A stretch of DNA of 64,000 nt from a bacterium 210917-DFI.7.65 (GCA_020555865.1 JAJCJJ010000002.1:186001-250000), one strand, 5' to 3'. Shown: positions 27,491 through 36,566, numbered from the stretch's first letter. The notes: a model not told the origin generated them from the letters alone. Numbers and translations are program-made.

Positions 27491-28536
27491 CAGGCCAGAT
27501 AGTCGTTGGAAAAGCCGGTGTTCTCAGGAATCGGCTGCTCCACCAAATTGTTGTCGCTCAGCCAGCGATAGAAAGCATTCCAGCGGGAAGGATCGATATA
27601 ACCCCACCGCTCTGCCTCGGCCTGATACTGATCGGCCATCCATTTCTGGCTGGCCGTCACCAGCTCGGCACTGTCCTTGAGGGAGCCGGTGGTGTCACTT
27701 TCGATCAGCATTTGTGCCGCTTCCTCCGGATGGGCAATCGCATACTCATACCCTTTGGCTGTAGCAGAAAGGAACGCTTTTGCCGTGTCCGGATGCTCGG
27801 CCAAAAAGTCGTTGTTGGCAATGATCACCGGGGTATAGTAATCGAACACCGGGTCCAGATCCTTGAAATAAAAATAGTTGAAATCCAGCCCCTGCAGCTC
27901 AGCGGAAATGCCGCCCCAGCCGTAATAGATCCAGATCGCGTCAGTCTGGTGCTCTTTGAGCGCGCCGGCCTCGTCCACAATATTATTGGGAATCAGATCC
28001 ACTTTGGAAAAATCACCGCCGTCGGCTTCCACCACCTGCTGCATCGTTGCCAGCTCAATGGGGCTATTCCAAGTGGAATAGGTATAACCTTCCAAATCCT
28101 TGGGCCGCTCAATACTGTCCTCGGCCCGAGTGATGATACCGGACGTATTATGCTGAAGCAGCGCCGCCACGGCGGTCACCCCGAGGGGATCTTCCCGTGC
28201 AAAGGCAGAGGCCAGGGAATCCTGTACCGTCACGGCAAATTCCACCTGGCCGGCGGCGCAGATGGCGGTGGCGCCGTCCTCCGGCGGCTGCACGATGGAT
28301 ACATTCAGTCCTGCATCTTCGTAATAGCCCTTGGCCGCCGCCACATACAGGCCCGTATGATTGGTGTTGGGCGTCCAATCCAGGCAGATCGTCACATCGG
28401 TCAGCTCCGCCGCGCCATTGTTGTCCGAACCGGCAGAATCGGGCCCGGCATTTTTTCCACTTCCACCGCAGGCAGTCAAGCTCAGCGCCAGGGCGCCGGC
28501 GAGTGCTGCAGCGGCCATGCGTTTTTTATCATTCAC
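27490..28536 (-). CDS. thiY: ABC transporter substrate-binding protein, NMT1/THI5-like (ThiY)
   Basis: 348 aa lipoprotein: signal peptide with lipobox SLTACGG, then an NMT1/THI5 domain (VTICLDWTPNTNHTGLYVAAAKGYYEDAGLNV), the hallmark of HMP/formylaminopyrimidine binders. GTG start with AGGA upstream. Position behind a TPP riboswitch supports thiamine-precursor binding at the outer membrane face. Confidence 0.9.
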   Translation of the reverse strand: MNDKKRMAAAALAGALALSLTACGGSGKNAGPDSAGSDNNGAAELTDVTICLDWTPNTNHTGLYVAAAKGYYEDAGLNVSIVQPPEDGATAICAAGQVEFAVTVQDSLASAFAREDPLGVTAVAALLQHNTSGIITRAEDSIERPKDLEGYTYSTWNSPIELATMQQVVEADGGDFSKVDLIPNNIVDEAGALKEHQTDAIWIYYGWGGISAELQGLDFNYFYFKDLDPVFDYYTPVIIANNDFLAEHPDTAKAFLSATAKGYEYAIAHPEEAAQMLIESDTTGSLKDSAELVTASQKWMADQYQAEAERWGYIDPSRWNAFYRWLSDNNLVEQPIPENTGFSNDYLA

Positions 28537-28539
28537 GAT

Positions 28540-29319
28540 TCAATCGTTCCTTTCTGTCTTTTCGTATATTTCCCAGGGCATCGCCGCGCGGCGCAAGATT
28601 CGCACCAGCAGCATCAGCAGCAGACTTACGGCAATGATGACCAGAATCACCGCAAACATTTTGTCAAAAGCATAGGCTTTCTTCACCCGGGTCATATACA
28701 CGCCCAGGCCCTCAAAACCACCCAGCCATTCGGAAATGACCGCTCCCACCACGGCATAGGATACAGACACCTTGAGTCCGGAAAAAAAGTAGCTCAGCGC
28801 TGCCGGAAACTCCAGATGGTAAAAAATCTGCCATTTGCTGGCACCCATAGCGCGCAGCAGATCGGCGGCGGAACGGTCGGTGCTGGCATAGCCCTCCAGC
28901 AAACTCACGGCGATGGGGAAAAAAGTAGTCAGCGCCACCAGCGTCACCTTGGGCGCCATGCCGAAGCCCATCCACAACACCAGCAGCGGCGCAATGGCGA
29001 TGGTGGGAATCGTCTGGGTGATGACCAGAATCGGATACAGCGCCCGGTAGAGCCAGCGCACGCGGTGCATCAGCGTGGAAAGCACCAGAGCCACAACGAT
29101 GCCGATCAAAAGCCCCCAAGCCGCCTCCTGCAGCGTCACAGCGGCGTTAGCCGCCAAAACCGGCGCATCGGAAAGCAACGCCTGCACCACCGCGCGGGGC
29201 GAGGGGAGCATGAACGCAGGCACCCATCCCCCCTCGCTGGCAAAGCACCAGAGGGCGGCAACCACAACCAGCGCCAGCGCCGCCGGGAGCTTACTGGTGA
29301 TGCTTCGTGACTTTTTCAT
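28540..29319 (-). CDS. thiX: ABC transporter permease, thiamine-precursor system (ThiX)
   Basis: 259 aa BPD-type permease with about six helices and the EAA-loop region (EGYASTDRSAADLLRAMGASKWQIFYHLEFPAALSY, read across two blocks). Its start lies 29 nt inside the end of the thiamine-binding gene, indicating coupling, and it ends 3 nt before thiY. Confidence 0.9.
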   Translation of the reverse strand: MKKSRSITSKLPAALALVVVAALWCFASEGGWVPAFMLPSPRAVVQALLSDAPVLAANAAVTLQEAAWGLLIGIVVALVLSTLMHRVRWLYRALYPILVITQTIPTIAIAPLLVLWMGFGMAPKVTLVALTTFFPIAVSLLEGYASTDRSAADLLRAMGASKWQIFYHLEFPAALSYFFSGLKVSVSYAVVGAVISEWLGGFEGLGVYMTRVKKAYAFDKMFAVILVIIAVSLLLMLLVRILRRAAMPWEIYEKTERND

Positions 29320-29590
29320 CGATGGTCAGCACGCTGCCCTCTTCCTTATACACCAGTTTCACATAGCCGGATACTTTAGCGCTGCCCGCCTGGGCGGCCA
29401 CATATACACAATGTTCGAGAATATCCAGCAGCTGATGCAGATCGTCGCCTTCAATGGCGGTTTCACAGGGGCCGACATAATAGTGCAGACCTGTAGAGCG
29501 GATGTAGTCGATCACAGCGTCCACTACGCGGACGGCTTCCTGATCATTGGGCATATTCGGCTCAATTTGGATGGCGATACTGGTTTTCAT
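29291..29590 (-). CDS. Thiamine-binding protein, MTH1187/YkoF family
   Basis: 99 aa single ferredoxin-like domain (MKTSIAIQIEPNMP.. VVDAVIDYIRSTGLHYYVGP), family of YkoF and MTH1187 which bind thiamine or HMP. First gene after the TPP riboswitch, with AGGAGG 7 nt before the ATG. It likely acts as a cytoplasmic thiamine-precursor sensor or carrier for the transporter genes that follow. Confidence 0.88.
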   Translation of the reverse strand: MKTSIAIQIEPNMPNDQEAVRVVDAVIDYIRSTGLHYYVGPCETAIEGDDLHQLLDILEHCVYVAAQAGSAKVSGYVKLVYKEEGSVLTIDEKVTKHHQ

Positions 29591-29606
29591 ATATGTTCCT
29601 CCTGAA

Positions 29607-29657
29607 TAAAAAAATCAGAACACCCGGCAAGTTTGTGCCAAAATAGGTGTCCTGATT
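29607..29657 (-). terminator. Riboswitch-controlled terminator
   Basis: Minus strand AATCAGGACACC (29646-29657) pairs with GGTGTTCTGATT (29613-29624), one G-T wobble, followed by a seven-T run; it lies between the TPP aptamer and the first gene. Confidence 0.9.
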
Positions 29658-29691
29658 TAACCGCACACAGGTGCGGCGCAACTTCAGATAC

Positions 29692-29780
29692 AACACTCCC
29701 TACACTGGCATGATCCAACAGGTTCAAAGGGTCAAAGGCCTCATTCGCCTTACTCTCAGCTGCGCGGCAGCCCCCCCGGC
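29692..29780 (-). promoter_or_regulatory. TPP riboswitch (THI element)
   Basis: Minus strand shows the conserved blocks CTGAGAG (29753-29759), ACCCTTTGAACCTG, GGATCATGCC and GTAGGGAG in the usual order, with a GGGGGG-rich P1/P2 start. It precedes a transcription terminator and a thiamine-precursor transport operon. Binding of TPP is expected to switch the operon off by termination. Confidence 0.95.
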
Positions 29781-29829
29781 TCTTCACTTGTGGTTTGTTC
29801 TGCAGGCAGTTTCAGCCGCCTTGGATTGG

Positions 29830-29858
29830 ATTATAAGCCCTTACGCCGCCAAATGCAA
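29830..29858 (-). promoter_or_regulatory. Promoter of the TPP-regulated operon
   Basis: Minus strand TTGCAT (29853-29858), 17-bp spacer, TATAAT (29830-29835), about 45 bp upstream of the aptamer. Confidence 0.8.
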
Positions 29859-29910
29859 GGCTTGAAGGCAATTTTTTGCAAAATCCGCCGCGCATTGCGC
29901 ACCCGTCCCT

Positions 29911-30750
29911 TTATCCCCTGCTCAAAAACCATTCCACCACGGCCGGATCGTCGTGAGCAAAAAACAGGCTTTTTGCTTTATCCAAAGCCTCGATGCGCAC
30001 CATATCCTCTTCCGAGAGCGTGAAATCAAACACCTGAAAGTTTTCCTCCATCCGTTCTTTGTGGGTGGATTTTGGAATGACGACCGCGCCGCTTTGCAGC
30101 AAAAAGCGCAGCGCCACCTGTGCAGCCGTTTTACCGTAAGCTTTTCCGACAGCATTGAGTACAGGGTTACGAAAATAATCGTTTCTCCCTTCGGCAAAGG
30201 GACCCCAGGACATGATCTGCGTGTTGTGCTGTTCCAGATAAGTCCGCGCGGTTTTCTGCTGCTGGAACACATGCATCTCCACCTGATTGACCGCTGGCGG
30301 GATCTCGGCAAAATGGGTCAGATCCAGATAGCGGTCTGGATAAAAGTTGGAAACGCCGATAGCTCGCACTGTTCCTGCCCGCCAGGCCTCTTCCATCGCG
30401 CGGTAGCTGCCATAATAATCCCCAAAAGGCTGATGGATCAACAACAGATCAATATAATTGGTGCGCAGCTTTTCCAGCGAAGCCGCAATGGACGCTTTAG
30501 CTTTTTCATAACCGGCATTGCTGATCCAAATTTTTGTGGTAAGAAACAGTTCTTCCCTGTGCAGACCGCTTTCTTCCAACGCACGCCCCACGCCAGCCTC
30601 ATTCCCGTAAGCCTGCGCCGTATCAATGCTGCGGTAACCAATCTCCATCGCCTCAAGCACGCAGCGTGCTGTTTCTTCCAGCGGCGTCTGGTATACGCCG
30701 TAGCCTAATTTCGGCATCTGTACACCGTTGTTCAACGTTACATATTCCAT
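29911..30750 (-). CDS. Aldo/keto reductase
   Basis: 279 aa TIM-barrel NAD(P)H oxidoreductase. Catalytic tetrad: Asp in SIDTAQAYGNE, Tyr in the same block, Lys in LTTKIWISN, His in LLIHQPFGDYYG. Cofactor end: VVIPKSTHKERMEEN. Starts at the ATG 8 nt after AGGAGG, not the TTG one codon earlier. Similar to 2,5-diketo-gluconate-reductase-type enzymes; substrate unknown. It diverges from a LysR gene that probably controls it. Confidence 0.92.
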   Translation of the reverse strand: MEYVTLNNGVQMPKLGYGVYQTPLEETARCVLEAMEIGYRSIDTAQAYGNEAGVGRALEESGLHREELFLTTKIWISNAGYEKAKASIAASLEKLRTNYIDLLLIHQPFGDYYGSYRAMEEAWRAGTVRAIGVSNFYPDRYLDLTHFAEIPPAVNQVEMHVFQQQKTARTYLEQHNTQIMSWGPFAEGRNDYFRNPVLNAVGKAYGKTAAQVALRFLLQSGAVVIPKSTHKERMEENFQVFDFTLSEEDMVRIEALDKAKSLFFAHDDPAVVEWFLSRG

Positions 30751-30801
30751 CAAAATGGCCTCCTTCTATTCTTCTGATGTAACTTACTTTTATCTGCTTT
30801 T

Positions 30802-30830
30802 TTCATATGACAGTTTACAGGATGTTTCAA
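30802..30830 (-). promoter_or_regulatory. Promoter of the aldo/keto reductase gene
   Basis: Minus strand TTGAAA (30825-30830), 17-bp spacer, TATGAA (30802-30807). Confidence 0.6.
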
Positions 30831-30842
30831 ACATTGTACAAT
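30814..30842 (+). promoter_or_regulatory. Promoter of the lysR gene, overlapping the reductase promoter
   Basis: TTTACA (30814-30819), 17-bp spacer, TACAAT (30837-30842). It overlaps the divergent promoter face to face, with the palindrome ATTGTACAAT inside, a plausible LysR-type site. Confidence 0.6.
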
Positions 30843-30893
30843 AGCAATATTGAAAAACAGCTTTCACAGAATGAATAGCAAACGGAGGGTACG

Positions 30894-31766
30894 ATGCTGA
30901 ATTTATCAGAGCTTGAGCAGTTTGTCACTTTTGCAGAGCAGGGTACCCTGTCCGGCGCCGCGCAGACGCTTCATATATCCCAGCCAACGCTTACGCGCAC
31001 TATGAAACATGTGGAAGCAGCTTTTGGTGTCCCGCTGTTCCGCCGCAGTAAAAATAAAATTGAGCTGAATGAAACCGGGCTGCAGGCAGTACAGCAGGCC
31101 AAAAACCTTCTTTCCGCCGCAGCAGGCGCCGTGCAACAGGTGCACTCCTATCACGCCCGGCTCCACACGATTGCCGTGGAATCCTGTGCACCTGCGCCGC
31201 TGTGGTCTCTGCTGCCGGTTCTGTCCGCCTCATTTCCGGAGCGAACGGTTTCCTCCCGGCTGTCTCCGCCCGCTTCCATTGCCGGGCGTGTTCTCTCCGG
31301 CCGCTGTGAAATCGGTATTCTTCCCTACCCGGAAGAGGATCGCGCTCTTGCCTGTCTGCCTGTTGTTCGGGAGCGTCTGTTCGTGTACGTACCGCCGAAT
31401 CATCCACTCGCGGAACGGGGCAGTCTAACCTTTGCGGAACTGAACGGCCTAACCTGCTTGCTGCGTTCAGAAATCGGTTTTTGGATCGAACTGTGCCGCC
31501 GCTGCATGCCGGTATCCAAATTTCTGATCCAGACTGATGAATTCGCCTTTCGGGAGCTGGTACGGGAATCCGCGCTTCCTTGTTTTTCGACCAACCTTTC
31601 CACTGCCAGAACCGATGCGCTGCAGGGCAGAACTGCCATCCCCATTACGGATGCACAGGCCAATGTGGTCTATTACTTTATCTGCCGAAAAGCTGATGCC
31701 GCCTATCGGGCCGCTGCAGATCAATGGCGTGCAAAGCTGTCCGCCGCACCGGAGGCGCAACCGTAA
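30894..31766 (+). CDS. LysR-family transcriptional regulator
   Basis: 290 aa. HTH at residues 3-61 (FAEQGTLSGAAQTLHISQPTLTRTMKHVEAAFGVPLFRRSKN), effector domain after. Starts with GGAGG 7-8 nt before ATG. Divergent from the aldo/keto reductase with overlapping promoters, so reductase and self are the expected targets. It has cysteines in the effector domain (CLLRSEIGFWIELCRRC) which might sense electrophiles or oxidants (speculative). Confidence 0.92.
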   Translation: MLNLSELEQFVTFAEQGTLSGAAQTLHISQPTLTRTMKHVEAAFGVPLFRRSKNKIELNETGLQAVQQAKNLLSAAAGAVQQVHSYHARLHTIAVESCAPAPLWSLLPVLSASFPERTVSSRLSPPASIAGRVLSGRCEIGILPYPEEDRALACLPVVRERLFVYVPPNHPLAERGSLTFAELNGLTCLLRSEIGFWIELCRRCMPVSKFLIQTDEFAFRELVRESALPCFSTNLSTARTDALQGRTAIPITDAQANVVYYFICRKADAAYRAAADQWRAKLSAAPEAQP

Positions 31767-31956
31767 ACGCCGCTCGCAGCTCTCAAATACCGGACAGCGC
31801 CAGTTCCCGGCGGCATCTTTTCTCCCTGGCGCGAATATGGTATGATATTGAACAATCGCAAACCGCTGAAACCGTTATGCCTGTATACTTTTCCGCGCGT
31901 GTTCCCGCTCAGCCTGTTCCGTCAGTCATTACCTCAATCACAACAGGAGCTTCACT

Positions 31957-32964
31957 ATGAAAAAAAGCCTCATTGCCGCATGGATGCTGATCGCTGTGGT
32001 ATTCGCCCTGGGTCTCATGGGCCTGGCCGGCCGCAGTATCCTTCCCAACACCCAGAAAGAAAAAATCACCGTACCCGATCCCGGCGTATCCGACTCATCG
32101 GTCTCCATCCGGGTAAAAATCGGCGACACAGTACAAAAAATGAACCTGGACAGCTATGTACAGGGCGTGCTCCGGGCCGAGATGCCCGCTTCCTTTGAAC
32201 TGGAGGCCCTCAAAGCCCAGGCCGTAGCCGCCCGGACAGAAACGCTCTATAAAGTGGAAAACGGACCTGTAGCCAACCATCCCGATGCTGACATCTGCAA
32301 TAACATCAACTGCTGCCAGGCTTATAAAACCGAAGAAGATGCCCAGGCCGCCTGGGGCGAGAACGCAGACTACTACAGCGCCAAAATCGCCACCGCCGTA
32401 CGCGAAACCGACGGAATGACGATCCTGTATCAGGACAAGCCGATCCTGGCTGCCTTTTTCTCTGCCGCCAGCGGGCAGACCAACAACTCCGGCGACGTTT
32501 GGATCAATGATCTGCCCTATCTCCAAAGCGTGCAAAGCCCCGAGGGCGAAAACGAAGTGCCCAATTACTACAGCATTGCCACCTTTTCCCAGGAAGAATT
32601 CAAATCCACATTCTTGTCCCAGTTCCCTGAGGCGGACTTTTCCGGAAGTGCCAACACCTGGTTCGGCGCCCCCACACGCAACGATTCCGACATGGTGCTT
32701 TCCATCTCCATTGGCGGCGTCACTGTAAAGGGCACCCAGGTGCGCAGCCTGTTCGCGCTGCGCAGCGCTGCTTTCACTGTGGCAGCCGAGGACGGGAACA
32801 TTGTATTTCATGTGACCGGCTACGGTCACGGCGTCGGCATGAGTCAGTACGGCGCCAATACCATGGCCCAGCAGGGGAAAACTTATCTGGAAATTCTGGA
32901 GTGGTATTATACCGGCGTCACCGTCGCCCCATACACCCCGAAAACCTTGGCAAGCGACAACTAA
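31957..32964 (+). CDS. SpoIID/LytB-domain protein
   Basis: 335 aa. One N-terminal membrane anchor (about residues 5-27), then a SpoIID domain: LDSYVQGVLRAEMPASFELEALKAQAVAARTETLYK (split here as motif around the catalytic-type Glu in AEMP), FSAASGQTNNS, and the C-terminal YGHGVGMSQYGANTMAQQGKTY. SpoIID cleaves glycan strands made bare by amidases during forespore engulfment; homologues are also found in vegetative cells. Alone here without spoIIQ or spoIIID, so a sporulation role is likely but not proven. Confidence 0.9.
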   Translation: MKKSLIAAWMLIAVVFALGLMGLAGRSILPNTQKEKITVPDPGVSDSSVSIRVKIGDTVQKMNLDSYVQGVLRAEMPASFELEALKAQAVAARTETLYKVENGPVANHPDADICNNINCCQAYKTEEDAQAAWGENADYYSAKIATAVRETDGMTILYQDKPILAAFFSAASGQTNNSGDVWINDLPYLQSVQSPEGENEVPNYYSIATFSQEEFKSTFLSQFPEADFSGSANTWFGAPTRNDSDMVLSISIGGVTVKGTQVRSLFALRSAAFTVAAEDGNIVFHVTGYGHGVGMSQYGANTMAQQGKTYLEILEWYYTGVTVAPYTPKTLASDN

Positions 32965-33007
32965 TATGCTAAAATAGCGGAAAGGATAGAAGGGGGAGGG
33001 ATCTATT

Positions 33008-34153
33008 GTGAAACGGCGCATTTGGAGCATATTGCTGGCACTGGCGCTTTCGCTTTCGCTGGGCGCGCCGCTTCTGGCCGCGCGCCCTCTGGCAGCCGGC
33101 AACGTTTATTTTACCGCAGTCAACGACAGCCTCTGCCCCCTAAACGACAGCACCATGCCTTTCTGGTCTGGCGGAAACCTCTATTTGCCTAGCAGCGTAT
33201 TCTCCTCCTATGACCTGGGGCTTTCCTACGTCCGTGACACTTCGGCCCAAACCGCGATTCTGTACAGCAGCAACAAAGTGCTGGAGTTTGACCTGGCCCG
33301 GGGCGGCGCCAATAACAAGCTCGGCACTTACTACAGCGCCAGCGCTATTGCGCGCCACGGCTCCGTTTACTTCCCGCTTTCCTTTGTCAGCAGCTTTTTT
33401 TCTTTGAATTATTCGGTGCTCGACACAGCTCTGGCCCCCATGGTTCGGGTGCGCAGCGACACGGCCGTTCTCTCTGACAGCCAGTTCATCGACGCGGCCT
33501 CCACACTGATGGCCTCCCGTTACAACGCCTATGAACAGAGCAAAAAGCCCACCCCCACGCCAAAGCCTGACAACGAGACCACTACCGATCCCATCGCGCC
33601 CGATCCTCCGCAGGAAACGGAAGAAGAGCCCTCCAAAACCACGGCCCGCATCCTGCTGGGCATCCGCGCCGACAACCCGCAGAACACCGCCGCCATCCTG
33701 AACACCCTGGATCGCTACGGCTACAAAGCCACCTTTTTCTTCTCTCCGGCAGAACTGGACGGGCAGGACGACTTACTGCGGCGAATCGTCGCCTCCGGCC
33801 ATCGGTTGGCGCTGGCACTCAACGATGCGGACATGGCCGGGCTGCAAGCCGGCAACGAACAGCTGCGCCGCTGCACTGGCACCGTGACGCGCATGGTGCT
33901 GACGGATTCTGCCGATGCAGTACACTCGGCGGGCTATGCCGTCTATACCCCTTCCCTGTCCGGCCAGTCCCTGGGCACCACCGCCTCCAGCCGGGCGCAG
34001 CGCATCACCCGGCGCATCGAAAACGCCTCCGGCTCGGTAAAGCTTTTGATGGACGGCGACAACATCAGCGCTTCCGCCTTGAACCTTCTGTGCAGCACTT
34101 GGAGCAGCGGTGGCTACACCGTTCGCGCAGTTACCGAAACGGCCTGCAGCTGA
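33008..34153 (+). CDS. Secreted stalk-domain protein with degenerate deacetylase-like C-terminus
   Basis: 381 aa. Signal peptide (residues 1-30, ending near LAARPLAAG), a copper-amine-oxidase-N-like region at about 35-165 (GGNLYLPSSVFSSY.. GSVYFPLSFVSSFF), a proline-rich linker about 180-210 (KPTPTPKPDNE.. PPQETEEEP), then about 170 residues like a NodB fold (DRYGYKATFFFSP.. IVASGHRLALAL) but without the FDDG and HxxxH metal residues. GTG start, AGGGGGAGGG upstream. Likely non-catalytic, cell-wall-facing. It lies 43 bp after the SpoIID-like gene. Confidence 0.75.
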   Translation: MKRRIWSILLALALSLSLGAPLLAARPLAAGNVYFTAVNDSLCPLNDSTMPFWSGGNLYLPSSVFSSYDLGLSYVRDTSAQTAILYSSNKVLEFDLARGGANNKLGTYYSASAIARHGSVYFPLSFVSSFFSLNYSVLDTALAPMVRVRSDTAVLSDSQFIDAASTLMASRYNAYEQSKKPTPTPKPDNETTTDPIAPDPPQETEEEPSKTTARILLGIRADNPQNTAAILNTLDRYGYKATFFFSPAELDGQDDLLRRIVASGHRLALALNDADMAGLQAGNEQLRRCTGTVTRMVLTDSADAVHSAGYAVYTPSLSGQSLGTTASSRAQRITRRIENASGSVKLLMDGDNISASALNLLCSTWSSGGYTVRAVTETACS

Positions 34154-34172
34154 AACAGAAAACCAACGCAAA

Positions 34173-34214
34173 TTTACAAAATGTTCAAGAAAATCAAACC
34201 AAACCCATTATAAT
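34173..34214 (+). promoter_or_regulatory. Probable promoter of the two-component operon
   Basis: A TATAAT at 34209-34214 with no standard -35; upstream are 11-bp-phased repeats TTTACA (34173) and TTCAAG (34184), spaced like OmpR/PhoP-family boxes, hinting at autoregulation. Confidence 0.4.
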
Positions 34215-34283
34215 AGAAGCGAAACAGAATGAATGACCGCCGCCCGACAAAAAGCGCGGCGCACAAAAAGGAAGTGTTGGCAC

Positions 34284-34985
34284 ATGGCGCGAAGCGTTCT
34301 TGTCGTGGAGGATGACCATAACATTGCAGATCTGCTGCGGATGTATCTCGAAAAGGAGGGGTTCAGCGTTCGTATTGCCCCCGACGGCGGCACAGCGCTG
34401 CAAGAGTTTGCCAAGGCCGCGCCGGATCTGATCCTCCTGGACGTGATGCTGCCCGTGCTCGACGGCTGGAGCGTGCTCAGCCGCGTGCGGGAAGCCTCCC
34501 GCGTACCGGTAATTATGCTCACAGCCAAGGGGGAAACTTTCGACAAAATCAACGGCCTCAACATGGGTGCTGACGACTATGTGGTAAAACCCTTCGAAAT
34601 GAAAGAGCTGCTGGCCCGGATCAACGCGGTGCTCCGCCGCACGGAGCTGCCCACCGACACCCGCAAAAAACTGACCTTCGACAAACTGGTCATTGATCTG
34701 GATTCCTATGAATTGCTGGTGGATGGACAAAAGATCGACACGCCCCCCAAAGAATTGGAACTGCTTTACCACATGGCCGAGTCCCCCAACCGGGTTTATA
34801 CCCGCAACCAGCTGCTGGATGAAGTGTGGGGCTTTGATTATTTCGGCGACTCCCGCACGGTAGATGTGCACATCAAGCGCCTGCGCGAAAAACTGGAGGG
34901 CGTCAGCAACCAATGGACGCTGAAAACCGTCTGGGGCGTGGGATACAAGTTTGAACTGGCCGACGGCGTCGAAGCCTCCAAATAA
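34284..34985 (+). CDS. OmpR/PhoP-family response regulator
   Basis: 233 aa. Receiver with acidic pair VVEDDHN, phosphoacceptor Asp in LILLDVMLPVLDG, Thr/Lys in MLTAKGE and VVKPFEM; C-terminal winged helix ending VWGVGYKFE. ATG after AAAAAGGAAG. Paired with the downstream kinase 66 bp away. Confidence 0.94.
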   Translation: MARSVLVVEDDHNIADLLRMYLEKEGFSVRIAPDGGTALQEFAKAAPDLILLDVMLPVLDGWSVLSRVREASRVPVIMLTAKGETFDKINGLNMGADDYVVKPFEMKELLARINAVLRRTELPTDTRKKLTFDKLVIDLDSYELLVDGQKIDTPPKELELLYHMAESPNRVYTRNQLLDEVWGFDYFGDSRTVDVHIKRLREKLEGVSNQWTLKTVWGVGYKFELADGVEASK

Positions 34986-35051
34986 ACGATTACTGTTCCA
35001 GTCGATGGCATCGGCACGCAATCTGCCCAGCCATGCCTGGCACCTTGCGTC

Positions 35052-36566
35052 ATGGCCAGAACAGTCACTTGGCCGTTTTCTTTCCGCGTTGCGCGCAGAA
35101 AGGAAAAACCAACCGGAGAAAGGCGTGATTCCTCTTTGCGCTCAAAAAGTCTTTACTGGCACCAGTTCTTGCTGACCGCAGGTATGGTGGCCCTGGCAAT
35201 GACCGTTCTGGCGGTATCCTTTTTAGCTCTGAGCTATAATTATTCCCTGAGCGAAAAGCGCAGCACCATGAAAAAAGACGTAGCCATGATTTCGGAATTG
35301 TCCCGTGCCTATTTTGCCGGAGGCGACATTACCGGCTACGGTACGCTGAATTTCCGTCAGCTCGCCTCATATCTTGCCGATCTGTCCGGCGATGATGTAT
35401 TAATCTGCCAGACCGACGGCACCGTGCTGCTCTCTTCCGACGAGCACCTGGTGGGAAAAAGCGTGTCCCTGCCCGAATCTATCGTATACGAGGTGCTCAC
35501 CAACGGCACATACTCTGGTATGACGGATCTTGGCAATCTATACCACCATCGGGAGTTCATTATTTGTATGCCGGTGGTGAACCAATACGACGGAGAGATC
35601 ACCGGCATTGTTGCCATGGTGTCGGATTCCACAGATCTGACGGAAATGTGGCGCGCTTTTGCGGGGATCTTTTTCTTCACCGCACTGACGGTGCTTCTGA
35701 CTGCAGTGGTGGCGTGCTCCATGGTAACTGCCCAGCAGACCAAGCCCCTGCAAGACATCGCCAAGGCGGCCCGCCGTTTTGCCGGCGGCAATTTTGACCA
35801 GCGCGTGGTCAAATCCGGCAGCATCGACGAGATCGACGAACTGGCCGATTCCTTCAACGCCATGGCCGATTCCCTGCAGCGCACTGAGTTGCAGCGCCGG
35901 GAATTTATCGCCAATGTCTCCCACGAATTAAAGACCCCCATGACCACCATTGGCGGTTATACCGACGGCATCCTCGACGGCACAATTCCGCCGGAAAAGG
36001 CCAACCAATACCTCCAGACCATTTCGGATGAAACCAAGCGTCTGGCCCGCCTGGTGCGCCGCATGCTGGATATCTCCCGCCTGCAGGCCAGCGATGTGAT
36101 CCGCGATAAAAAGCGCTTTGATATCTGTGAGAGCATGCGCTGCGCCATTATTTCCATGGAAAAGAAAATCATGGACCGCGGACTCGATGTGGCCGCCGAA
36201 ATCCCCGACGAGCCGGTGTGGGTGCTGGGTGACCCCGACCTGATTACCCAGGTAATCTACAATCTTCTGGAAAACGCCGCCAAATTCGCGCCGCAGGGAT
36301 CCACACTGAAGCTGGCGCTGGGTACCCGGGGCGGCAAAGCGCTGGTCGCCATTCAGAATCAGGGCGATACCATAGCGCCCGAAGAACTTCCTCTGCTGTT
36401 TGAACGGTTCCACAAGAGCGACAAATCCCGCAGCGAGGACAAAGACGGCGTGGGCCTCGGGCTTTATATCGTAAAAACCATTCTGAATCAGCACCGCGAG
36501 GAAATCCGCGTCACCTCCGAAAACGGCGTGACCACATTCACTTTCACCGTTACCATGACCAAATAA
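35052..36566 (+). CDS. HAMP-domain sensor histidine kinase
   Basis: About 504 aa. TM1 about residues 40-60, an extracellular sensing domain to about 190, TM2 about 202-224 (FAGIFFFTALTVLLTAVVAC), HAMP, then the dimerisation H-box (FIANVSHELKTPMTT) and ATPase boxes N (QVIYNLLENAAKFAP), G1/G2 (GVGLGLYIVK). The start is uncertain: ATG at 35052 has no ribosome site, while a downstream in-frame TTG (35133-35140 region) lies after GGAGAAAGG. Partner of the preceding regulator; resembles VanS/PhoR/ResE-type kinases. Confidence 0.9.
   Translation: MARTVTWPFSFRVARRKEKPTGERRDSSLRSKSLYWHQFLLTAGMVALAMTVLAVSFLALSYNYSLSEKRSTMKKDVAMISELSRAYFAGGDITGYGTLNFRQLASYLADLSGDDVLICQTDGTVLLSSDEHLVGKSVSLPESIVYEVLTNGTYSGMTDLGNLYHHREFIICMPVVNQYDGEITGIVAMVSDSTDLTEMWRAFAGIFFFTALTVLLTAVVACSMVTAQQTKPLQDIAKAARRFAGGNFDQRVVKSGSIDEIDELADSFNAMADSLQRTELQRREFIANVSHELKTPMTTIGGYTDGILDGTIPPEKANQYLQTISDETKRLARLVRRMLDISRLQASDVIRDKKRFDICESMRCAIISMEKKIMDRGLDVAAEIPDEPVWVLGDPDLITQVIYNLLENAAKFAPQGSTLKLALGTRGGKALVAIQNQGDTIAPEELPLLFERFHKSDKSRSEDKDGVGLGLYIVKTILNQHREEIRVTSENGVTTFTFTVTMTK

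Noticed and set aside
27712..29310. 532-aa plus-strand frame opposite thiX/thiY
   Set aside because: Shadow frame without a ribosome site and with repetitive His/Gln/Arg content.
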